From Dialister pneumosintes (GTDB lineage: Bacteria; Bacillota; Negativicutes; Veillonellales; Dialisteraceae), in contig NZ_CP017037.1 in assembly GCF_001717505.1 (NCBI RefSeq), positions 1 through 64,000 of the forward strand: a DNA stretch of 64,000 bases, given 5' to 3'. The notes below the pieces were generated by a model. That model was not told where the DNA came from. It made no database searches and was given only the letters and a program-made list of their open reading frames with translations. Numbering within the stretch: the first letter of the stretch is position 1; every line of letters starts with the position of its first letter. The translations under genes and the position numbers were made by a program. Positions 35,313 to 42,575 of the stretch are shown in pieces.

Positions 35313-35859
35313 TTAAAATAATGTTTCGTATAGAGTGTATAGTCCACAAAAAATAAAAAGGAAAGCAGATATATAAGCAATATGGTTATCACGGATATGC
35401 TTTTCTAAGAACGGACCTAAGGCGATTCCCAGACTGTCAGCAGCAATTAGTGCTAGGGTGGAACCTAACCATACGGATAACAAAGAAGTGTATTGTGAAG
35501 CAAGTGCAATAGTACTTATTTGTGATTTGTCACCCATTTCTGCAAGGAAAAAAGATAATGTTATATTTATAAAGCTTTCTTTGAAAGGTATTTTCCTTAG
35601 ACTTATAAAGCTCTTCATAAAGAGAAGATATTCCGAAGAGAATAAATACGCCACCGGAAAGCATAGTATGTGAAATATATCGAGTAATCCATTGTCCCAA
35701 AAAGACTGCTAATAAATGGTTTGATGTGACTGCAATTACAATAGCGGTCATCACTTTCTTCCAACCGTATTTAGCACTACAAATCATAGCAATAAATTGA
35801 GTTTTATCACCCATTTCAGACAAGAAAATAAGTGAGAAAGTAGCGATGAATGTAAGCAT
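35313..35859 (-). pseudogene. UPF0016/GDT1-family cation transporter, split by a frameshift
   Basis: The N-terminal half (35530-35859) carries 'LIFLSEMGDKTQFIAMI' and the C-terminal half (35313-35654) 'FFLAEMGDKSQISTIALA', the two E-x-G-D-K-S/T motifs that define this Mn2+/Ca2+ transporter family. Each half has three membrane helices, so one six-helix protein is expected. The halves overlap out of frame. Removing one base, for example from the run 35591-35594, reads 'YKSKEIPFKESFINITLSF' through the junction. Alternatives are two single-domain proteins acting as a heterodimer, which is known in this family, or a base-calling error. The AGGAG ribosome binding site precedes the first half only. 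Confidence 0.75.
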
Positions 35860-36205
35860 AAAAATCTCCTCTTTGTATATTGTAAATAAGTTTCATAAAG
35901 AGTTAGAATGGCCGATTAATTATTTAAAAATGAGAATCATAACTGGTTATGTTTTTATGAAAATATGATTTGAGTTTATAGCATTGGAAGCCAATTATAT
36001 CATGCAAAATATAGCTTAGCAAATGTGATATCCCTTATGTTATTTTGTAGGTATACCCAAAATAATAATTTGTTATGATTATACCAAAAAGGTTTTTTGG
36101 ATATACTAAAAAATATTTTTTTGGATATTATATAATATCCAAAGTTGAAGTATGATAGGAAAGGAAATTTTACTTTTATTAAGATTTATTGTAAGGAGCG
36201 TATTT
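35860..36205. other. Divergent regulatory spacer between UPF0016 gene and ECF/B6 cluster
   Basis: No gene is seen in these 346 bases. It contains the arms CATAAC/GTTATG around TG (35939-35952), a GGTATACC palindrome (36050-36057) and the 24-bp palindrome listed separately. I looked for a yybP-ykoY manganese riboswitch upstream of the UPF0016 gene and did not find one. Confidence 0.5.
36050..36143. promoter_or_regulatory. Operator cluster and promoter of the B6 ECF cluster
   Basis: A perfect 24-bp palindrome (36120-36143; half-site TTTGGATATTAT) contains TATAAT (36131-36136), a likely -10. The half-site TTTTTTGGATAT recurs 24 bp upstream (36093-36104), and GGTATA/TATACC half-sites lie at 36050-36055 and 36080-36085. 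No -35 consensus is present, which suits an activator-dependent or tightly repressed promoter. Confidence 0.6.
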
Positions 36206-36703
36206 ATGCAAGCAAAGTATTCCGTTAAAGATATATGTATAGTTGCGTTATTTTCCGCTATTATTTTTGTGATGACAGTAGTACCGAGTATACCTATTCC
36301 TTTGGGATATGCACATCTTGGTGATGCTGCTATTATGCTTGCCGGTTACTATGGTGGAAAAAAGAAAGGGGCGATAGCATCTGCTTTGGGATCTGCTATG
36401 GCAGATTTTATTGGTGGATATCCGCTTTGGATTGTTCCTACACTTATTATTAAATATTGTATGGGGAGAAGTGCGGCAGTCGATGCACCGTTCTGGTCTT
36501 TACGTACTTTAATGGGTTTTTCGTTATCGGCTATATGTTTAGTGGTAGGATATACTGTAGCAGGGGCGATTCTGTATGGCGGTTTGGAAGCGGGGCTCAG
36601 TTCTACACCGGGACTTATTGCTGAAGGTGCTGTAAATTTAGTGGCAGCGTATGCTGTAGGTGCCTTATTAAATAAGGCGGGTTTTGCACAACTTTTGAAG
36701 TAA
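36206..36703 (+). CDS. ECF transporter S component, probably vitamin B6 (PdxU-like)
   Basis: The 165-aa membrane protein has five to six helices. 'IPLGYAHLGDAAIMLAGYYGGKKKGAIASALGSAMADFIGGYPLWIVPTLIIK' is the core of the ECF S-component family PF07155, including the helix-1 alanine-rich docking face for the T component. The start is ATG 36206, with TAAGGAG upstream; an earlier frame start at 36152 has no such site. A pyridoxal/pyridoxamine kinase gene is in the same cluster, which supports B6-vitamer uptake. The shared A/A'/T module must be encoded elsewhere. Confidence 0.75.
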   Translation: MQAKYSVKDICIVALFSAIIFVMTVVPSIPIPLGYAHLGDAAIMLAGYYGGKKKGAIASALGSAMADFIGGYPLWIVPTLIIKYCMGRSAAVDAPFWSLRTLMGFSLSAICLVVGYTVAGAILYGGLEAGLSSTPGLIAEGAVNLVAAYAVGALLNKAGFAQLLK

Positions 36704-36799
36704 ACATTAATTTGGAGTACAATAATAACATAATAGAATATTTAATCTATCGTAAAAGCAGGCAGTGATTTGCTTTTGTGTAAGAAGGGAAGGGGTATT

Positions 36800-37345
36800 A
36801 TGTACGAAGAAGTAGCTAATGAAGCAGTCAGATCTTTTAGAGAACTTATTGATACTGCAAATTTTAGACCGGGGAGTCTCATCGTTATTGGGGGCTCGTC
36901 CAGTGAAATTCACGGTGGACGTATTGGAAAAGATAGTCAGAATGAGATTGGCACCGCTGTAGTAAAAGCATTAATGAAAATGGCAGAAGTTGAGCACTTG
37001 GAATTGGCATTTCAGTGTTGTGAACATTTGAATCGTGCACTGGTGGTAGAAAGGGCTACTATGGAGCGTTTTCGCTTAAAAGAAGTAAGTGTAGTTCCGT
37101 GGCTTCATGCCGGTGGAGCTTTTTCGACCAATGCTTTTTATCACTTTGATGATCCGGTAGTAGTTGAACAAGTAGAAGCGGACGGGGGACTTGATATTGG
37201 TTTAACTATGATTGGTATGCATCTTAAGAGAGTGGCGGTACCCATACATTTAACACATAATCGTATAGGTCATGCACTGGTTATGGGGGCTAAGACCAGA
37301 CCACCACTTATTGGTGGTATTCGTGCACATTACACAAGAGAATAA
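36800..37345 (+). CDS. UPF0340/TIGR01440 family protein (YwlG-like)
   Basis: The 181-aa soluble protein shows 'GSLIVIGGSSSEIHGGRIGKDSQNEIG', 'LAFQCCEHLNRALVVER' and a C-terminal 'DIGLTMIGMHLKRVAVP', which are diagnostic of this conserved Firmicute family. The family structure is known but its biochemical function is not settled. ATG 36800 follows GGAAGGGG. It lies between the ECF gene and the kinase gene and is probably co-transcribed with both. Confidence 0.88.
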   Translation: MYEEVANEAVRSFRELIDTANFRPGSLIVIGGSSSEIHGGRIGKDSQNEIGTAVVKALMKMAEVEHLELAFQCCEHLNRALVVERATMERFRLKEVSVVPWLHAGGAFSTNAFYHFDDPVVVEQVEADGGLDIGLTMIGMHLKRVAVPIHLTHNRIGHALVMGAKTRPPLIGGIRAHYTRE

Positions 37346-37413
37346 TGTGAAGTGAATAAAAGGGGTGGCAAATGCCGCCTCTTTCTTCTTTTTATAAGTT
37401 ATGGGGTTTAGTG

Positions 37414-38238
37414 ATGAAAAGACAAAAACGAGTTGCTTTAGTGAATGATATTACCGGATTTGGACGTTGTTCTATGACGGTGGAGTTGCCTATAGTTTCT
37501 GCTTTAAAAGTAGAAGCATGTCCACTGCCTACCGCTTTATTATCTGTTCATACAGCATTTCCTTTTCCTTATATACAAGATCAAACACATATTATGGAGC
37601 CTTATATTGAGAATTGGAGAAAACATCAAGTTACTTTTGATGGGATTTCTACAGGATTTTTAGGTTCTAAAGAACAAGTAGCGATTGTTAAAAAATTCAT
37701 ACAAGATTTTAGTACTGATGAAACCGTAGTTATTGTAGATCCTGTTATGGGAGATTGGGGTAAGTTATATGCTTCTTATACAAAGGAACTTTCGGAAGAA
37801 ATGAAACATTTAGTTCCCTTAGCGGATGTGATTACGCCCAATCTTACAGAAGCCAGTTATCTTTTAGATATTCCTTATTTAAGTGAGGAAGAAATAACTA
37901 TGGAAAGGTTGGAAAAGATTGCACAAGCACTTGCTGATAAAGGACCGAAACAAGTTATTATTACGGGTATTTCTCGTGAGGAAAAAATAGGTAATTTTGT
38001 ATATGAAAAAGGGGAAGAGAGTTCTTTTATAGGGACTAAAAAAATAGGTGGAGAACGTAGCGGCACAGGGGATGTTTTTACCGGAATCATTACCGGAAGT
38101 ATTGTTAGAGGGGATTCGTTAACAACTTCTGTAAGAAAAGCGGTTGATTTTATTGGTAAAGCACTGGCTTATACGGAAACGTTAAATCTTCCACCTGCAC
38201 AAGGAATTGCTTTTGAAGAATTCTTAACGGAACTGTAA
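37414..38238 (+). CDS. pdxK: Pyridoxal/pyridoxamine kinase
   Basis: The 274-aa ribokinase-fold enzyme phosphorylates B6 vitamers. 'VALVNDITGFGRCSMTVELPI' is the N-terminal substrate region. 'VIVDPVMGDWGKLY' and 'ITPNLTEASYLL' are the family motifs of PdxK/PdxY. 'GERSGTGDVFTGIITG' holds the anion hole GTGD with the catalytic Asp. The start is ATG 37414; a frame start at 37372 has no better ribosome binding site. With the ECF S gene upstream this makes an uptake-and-trapping pathway for vitamin B6. PdxK versus PdxY cannot be separated by eye. Confidence 0.88.
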   Translation: MKRQKRVALVNDITGFGRCSMTVELPIVSALKVEACPLPTALLSVHTAFPFPYIQDQTHIMEPYIENWRKHQVTFDGISTGFLGSKEQVAIVKKFIQDFSTDETVVIVDPVMGDWGKLYASYTKELSEEMKHLVPLADVITPNLTEASYLLDIPYLSEEEITMERLEKIAQALADKGPKQVIITGISREEKIGNFVYEKGEESSFIGTKKIGGERSGTGDVFTGIITGSIVRGDSLTTSVRKAVDFIGKALAYTETLNLPPAQGIAFEEFLTEL

Positions 38239-38251
38239 TTTATAACATAAC

Positions 38252-38285
38252 AAGTGTCGGCATATTAAGTTCGACATTTTTATTT
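38252..38285 (+). terminator. Terminator of the B6 cluster
   Basis: AGTGTCG pairs with CGACATT (one G-U) across an AT-rich loop and is followed by TTTTATTTT. Confidence 0.65.
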
Positions 38286-38354
38286 TATTCATCAATAGAT
38301 GAAGAGATTCTTTTATGCTATAGTTAATAAATAATTAGCGAGGTACAAAAGAAC

Positions 38355-38618
38355 TTGAAAAAATATTATACCTATATGGTAAGATGTAAAGATAACTCTT
38401 TATACACAGGATTTACTACAGATTTATTACATCGTTTGCAGATACATAATCAAGGCAAAGGTGCTAAGTATACACGTGCAAGACGACCTGTGCATTTGGT
38501 TTGGTATCAAGAATTCTTGACTGAACATGATGCAAGAAGTTTAGAAGCACAGATTAAAAATTGGAAGAAAAAAGAAAAAGAAAAGTTGGTTGCTACTTTT
38601 CAAGAGGGAACACTATGA
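38355..38618 (+). CDS. GIY-YIG nuclease-family protein (YhbQ/YazA-like)
   Basis: The 87-aa protein starts 'KKYYTYMVRCKDNSLYTGFTTDLLHRLQIHNQGKGAKYTRARRP', the GIY-YIG domain (Y-Y-x10-Y-T-G, catalytic Arg in the 'LLHRL' helix). 'FLTEHDARSLEAQIKNWKKKEKEKLV' supplies the catalytic Glu. Stand-alone proteins of this size are common and their cellular substrate is unclear. The start is TTG 38355 with GAGG upstream. The stop overlaps the next gene as ATGA. Confidence 0.88.
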   Translation: MKKYYTYMVRCKDNSLYTGFTTDLLHRLQIHNQGKGAKYTRARRPVHLVWYQEFLTEHDARSLEAQIKNWKKKEKEKLVATFQEGTL

Positions 38619-39229
38619 ATGAAACGGTAAGACGCACTAAGTATATGACACAAGCAGCAGTTGCTACAGCTATTACAGCTATATTGGTATTATTGAAGTT
38701 ACTCATACCGTTTTTAGTATTTGTAACCATGATTGCAGGTCCTGCGCCTATTGCATTAATTACTTCACGACAGGGGATAAGATGGGGGATAGGAACTTCT
38801 ATTGCATCTATCATTCTAGTTACCGTGTTGGGGGGACCGGAAATAGGAATTACGACTGCTGTTTATGCAGGTGTGTTAGGTATGGCACTTGGTTATGGTG
38901 TAAGAAAAAAATGGTCGCGTGGACAAATTTTATGTATAACTGCATTAGCTTATATAGTAGAGATGACTTATAAGATTGTAGTGTCTATATATGTGCTGGG
39001 GATTGCAGATGCTTTATCTTCGATTATCGAACGACTCGTCGTTTTTTTACAATGGATATGGAAACCCATGTCTTTTCTTTTAGGTTATGATCCGGATCCT
39101 AATAAAGCAGTGTTTTCTATCGCAGGCATATGTATGTTAGGTGTTGTTTTTATCATCAATGCATTCAGCTATTCTTATTTAGCACAAGAATTGTTTATGG
39201 AGATTTATAAACGATTTAAAATTACTTAA
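38615..39229 (+). CDS. DUF2232-like membrane protein (YybS-related)
   Basis: The 204-aa product has five to six hydrophobic segments ('AITAILVLLKLLIPFLVFVTMIAGPAPIALI', 'SIASIILVTVLGGPEIGITTAVYAG'), matching the first half of YybS/DUF2232 proteins. The start ATG 38615 overlaps the upstream TGA. A second, longer DUF2232-type gene lies at 41445, so the window holds two related proteins. Function unknown; the family often sits next to gdpP and rplI. Confidence 0.65.
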   Translation: MNETVRRTKYMTQAAVATAITAILVLLKLLIPFLVFVTMIAGPAPIALITSRQGIRWGIGTSIASIILVTVLGGPEIGITTAVYAGVLGMALGYGVRKKWSRGQILCITALAYIVEMTYKIVVSIYVLGIADALSSIIERLVVFLQWIWKPMSFLLGYDPDPNKAVFSIAGICMLGVVFIINAFSYSYLAQELFMEIYKRFKIT

Positions 39230-39270
39230 TCATTTATGAAAGAATAACAACTGCTTTGTGAATAATAAGA

Positions 39271-39297
39271 ACCACTGCATATTTTGCAGTGGTTTTA
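39271..39297 (+). terminator. Terminator after the DUF2232-like gene
   Basis: ACCACTGCA (39271-39279) pairs with TGCAGTGGT (39285-39293) and is followed by TTTA. Confidence 0.78.
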
Positions 39298-39435
39298 TGA
39301 TATAATAAAGCAACGACAATGAGCGGATATTTATTTTTTACCATGAAGCAATAAATGATAGATAGTATCAGGGACGGTCGTGAGATGGATATTATCTTTT
39401 TATTGCCGTATTGGGATTATTTATGGAGGGATATT

Positions 39436-41367
39436 TTGGTTAAAGAAACCAACAAAACTATAACAGAAACAACGAGCTCAAATAGAGCAAAACCGGTGCA
39501 TAGAACAAGAAGAACAATGCCGGTAAAGAATAACACAAGAAACAACAATAAAGGCAATGCAAAAGTACAAACTAAAACAGCTAATAAAACGAAAAGAACA
39601 ACAAAGCATTCAGGGAAATTAGATGCAAAGGCAGTTCATTCTCTTGTGAAAAATGAAAAAAAAGAAATTAAAAATACCGGAAAACATGTATCTAAAGGTA
39701 GAACCAGAATACCTAAAGCTAAATTACAAATTATTCCATTGGGTGGACTGGGTGAAATTGGAAAGAACATGACTGTATTCCAATATGATGATGAAATTAT
39801 TGTTTTAGATGCAGGTCTTGCTTTCCCGGAGGAAGATTTACTTGGTATTGATATTGTAATTCCGGATTTTACCTATCTTATTGAAAATAAAGATAAAGTA
39901 AAAGCTATTGTTATTACGCATGGACATGAGGATCATATCGGCTCTTTATCTTATCTTTTAAGAGAAATTAATGTTCCTGTATATGCTACCAAATTAACTT
40001 GTGGATTAATTGCAGGCAAGTTAGAAGAAGCAGGAATTCAAGGGAATTTAAATGTGGTACAACCGGGAGATGAGTTCCGTCTTGGTTCTTTTAAAGTAGG
40101 ATTTTTCCATGTTTGCCATTCCATACCCGGTTCTTGTGGAATTTCCTTTAAGACACCGGTAGGTACCGTTGTTCATACCGGTGATTTTAAATTTGACAAA
40201 ACTCCTGTTGATGGGGAAGAAATGGACATTTATCGTTTAGCGGAATTGGGGCATAAAGGAGTACTTTGTCTTTTAGCAGACTCGACTAATTCTACTAGAC
40301 CGGGATCTACTTTGTCGGAGTCTGTTATATCCGGTTCTCTTATGACAGAGTTTAGTAAAGCGAGAGGACGTATTATTTTAGCTACTTTTGCATCTAATGT
40401 GTCCCGTTTGCAAATGGCAGTAGATGCAGCGGTTGCATTTAAGAGAAAAATATGTGTTTTTGGGCGTTCTATGGTTAAAGTTTTTGCTATAGCCAGTGAA
40501 TTAGGTTATTTAAAACTGCCGGAAGGCACATTAATTGAACCGGAAGAGTTATCGCGTTATCGTGATGATCAAATTTGTGTACTGACAACAGGGAGTCAGG
40601 GAGAGCCTATGGCAGGTCTTTCTCGTATGGCAACCGGTAGTCATAGGCAAGTACAGGTACATGCAGGAGATACGGTTATCATTTCTGCATCACCAATTCC
40701 GGGTAATGAAATCGGTGTAGGAAAAACTATAGATGCATTAATGAAACTTGGGGCACATGTTGTTTCCAGTGAAAATGCACGTGTACACGTGTCGGGACAT
40801 GGTGCACAGGAAGATTTAAAGACTATGCTTTCTTTGGTAAAACCAAAATTCTTTATTCCGGTACATGGCGAATATCGTATGCTATGCAGTCATAAGGAAT
40901 TAGCGGTTGAAATGGGTGTTAAACGTGACAACGTGCTTATTGGCGAAAATGGTACCGTCTTTGAATTAAGTAATCGTAGTTGCAAGATTGCAGGTAAGGT
41001 GGTAGCAGGTCCTGTTTATGTAGACGGGCTGGGAGTGGGCGATGTAGGTAATATTGTTATTCGTGATCGTCAGCAACTTTCTAATGACGGCATGGTTATT
41101 GTGGTTTTAGCACTAGAAAGTGATACCAATAATATTGTTGCAGGTCCGGATATGGTATCTCGAGGCTTTGTATACGTTCGAGATAGCGAAGATTTGATGG
41201 CAGGCGCAAGTAAAAAGCTTGATATTTTATTAGAACGAATTACATCTGACGGGACGTCAGATTGGGCAGCTATTAAAACACAAATTAGAGATACTCTGGG
41301 AAGATATTTCTATGAAAAGACAAAACGCCGTCCTATGATTTTACCGATTATTCAAGAAGTCAAATAA
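39436..41367 (+). CDS. rnj: Ribonuclease J with extended basic N-terminus
   Basis: The 643-aa metallo-beta-lactamase/beta-CASP nuclease acts in mRNA decay and rRNA maturation. The metal site 'ITHGHEDHIGSL' is intact, 'VVHTGDFKFD' and 'STNSTRPGSTLSE' are RNase J hallmarks, and the beta-CASP motifs appear as 'LTTGSQGEPMAGLSRMA' and 'HVSGHGAQEDL'. 'FIPVHGEYRML' is the last active-site histidine. The catalytic core begins near 'LQIIPLGGLGEIGKNM'; about 90 Lys/Arg/Thr/Asn-rich, low-complexity residues precede it, unlike the roughly 555-aa Bacillus enzymes. The start is TTG 39436 with TGGAGGG upstream; the longer frame (39355) lacks a ribosome binding site. Confidence 0.92.
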   Translation: MVKETNKTITETTSSNRAKPVHRTRRTMPVKNNTRNNNKGNAKVQTKTANKTKRTTKHSGKLDAKAVHSLVKNEKKEIKNTGKHVSKGRTRIPKAKLQIIPLGGLGEIGKNMTVFQYDDEIIVLDAGLAFPEEDLLGIDIVIPDFTYLIENKDKVKAIVITHGHEDHIGSLSYLLREINVPVYATKLTCGLIAGKLEEAGIQGNLNVVQPGDEFRLGSFKVGFFHVCHSIPGSCGISFKTPVGTVVHTGDFKFDKTPVDGEEMDIYRLAELGHKGVLCLLADSTNSTRPGSTLSESVISGSLMTEFSKARGRIILATFASNVSRLQMAVDAAVAFKRKICVFGRSMVKVFAIASELGYLKLPEGTLIEPEELSRYRDDQICVLTTGSQGEPMAGLSRMATGSHRQVQVHAGDTVIISASPIPGNEIGVGKTIDALMKLGAHVVSSENARVHVSGHGAQEDLKTMLSLVKPKFFIPVHGEYRMLCSHKELAVEMGVKRDNVLIGENGTVFELSNRSCKIAGKVVAGPVYVDGLGVGDVGNIVIRDRQQLSNDGMVIVVLALESDTNNIVAGPDMVSRGFVYVRDSEDLMAGASKKLDILLERITSDGTSDWAAIKTQIRDTLGRYFYEKTKRRPMILPIIQEVK

Positions 41368-41375
41368 TAAAGGAT

Positions 41376-41412
41376 AGAGTTGCTTTTCGTTAAGAAGGCA
41401 ACTCTTATTTTA
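41376..41412 (+). terminator. Terminator of rnj
   Basis: AGAGTTGC (41376-41383) pairs with GCAACTCT (41398-41405) and is followed by TATTTTAT. Confidence 0.75.
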
Positions 41413-41444
41413 TATGTTTATAAAGGGTTGTTGAGAGGCTATAT

Positions 41445-42443
41445 ATGTTTCAAAATTTTGAAAGAAAGATATCACCGGCAACGACGTTAGTTACCGCGGC
41501 CATGTGTAGCGCTATTGCTATTATATTTTCTGTAATCGGATTGTACTTGCCTGTTTTATCTATCATAGCGTTTTTGATTGTACCGATTCCCATTGCTTAT
41601 GTATGTTTGCGATTCGGAATGAAGTGGGGATGGTTGGTTAGTGTCACCGTTTTATTGCTGGATAGCATACTCTTTGATATTTTATCTGTAGCTTTTGCCA
41701 GTGCTACTTTTTGTTTATTAGGACTTATGCTGGGGTTTTGCTATCAGAAAAAGTATAGTGCTGTTAAAACTTTATGGTTATCAGTTATAGTGTCGGCAGG
41801 AACACTAATAGCACAATTTGCCATAGCATCATTATTTACCGGAGCCGATTTATCTATATTTTTGGGGAATATACCTCCGGAATTAAATCAAGAAATAGAT
41901 ACTATACTTACCGGTGTATATAGTGGATCTGATTTGGAAATGGTAAAAATACAGGTCAATGAAACTTTAAACTTAATAGTTAAAGCATTGCCTTTCTCTT
42001 TCTTTTTAGTGGCTGTATTTCAAGCTTTCGCCCCGATGTGGCTTTGTAGAAAGATTTTTAATAAATTAGGAATTTCGAATATTCCTTATTTTTCACCTTT
42101 TTATAGTTGGCAGTTTTCACCTTTTATTGTCTATACATATATAGCAGTTATACTTGGCAAGATACTTTTTCAAAGCATAGGGATCTGGAGAGTTGATTAT
42201 GAGTCAGTTATACTTAATATTTCTCTCTTATGTATGTGGATTATGTGGTTGCAAGGTTTATCGGTTCTCTGGTGGGCTACTTATTATAAACCTACATGGA
42301 GGACTTGGCGTTGGCCTATAGTTATTGGGAGTTTTATATTACCGTTAATACAATTTATTGTCGCAGGTGCCGGCGCTTGGGATATGATAACTGGATATCG
42401 AAAGAAGGCTGAAAAATTAAAAAATACTCATACAGTAAGCTGA
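41445..42443 (+). CDS. DUF2232 membrane protein (YybS family)
   Basis: The 332-aa polytopic protein has about eight helices. The early 'ALITAMCSAIAIIFSVIGLYLPVLSIIAFLIVPIPIAYVCLRFG'-type segment matches YybS, and the following genes are gdpP and rplI, the conserved yybS-gdpP-rplI order of Firmicutes. Function is not established. It is probably a membrane partner or transporter linked to the c-di-AMP phosphodiesterase by context only. The gene starts 30-40 nt after the rnj terminator. Confidence 0.8.
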   Translation: MFQNFERKISPATTLVTAAMCSAIAIIFSVIGLYLPVLSIIAFLIVPIPIAYVCLRFGMKWGWLVSVTVLLLDSILFDILSVAFASATFCLLGLMLGFCYQKKYSAVKTLWLSVIVSAGTLIAQFAIASLFTGADLSIFLGNIPPELNQEIDTILTGVYSGSDLEMVKIQVNETLNLIVKALPFSFFLVAVFQAFAPMWLCRKIFNKLGISNIPYFSPFYSWQFSPFIVYTYIAVILGKILFQSIGIWRVDYESVILNISLLCMWIMWLQGLSVLWWATYYKPTWRTWRWPIVIGSFILPLIQFIVAGAGAWDMITGYRKKAEKLKNTHTVS

Positions 42444-42575
42444 TTCTTTGTTCTTTAGAATAAGGGAATAGATGAAAACAAGAATACTTTTCGTGTATAA
42501 TAAGAAGATAGTTGAGAATGAAATTTGAAACATAAGACTACTTTTGTGAGCGGAAATGTTTCTGAGGTGAAGAGT

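Noticed and set aside
35860-36060. yybP-ykoY manganese riboswitch before the UPF0016 gene
   Set aside because: The conserved loops of that aptamer are absent on the minus strand.
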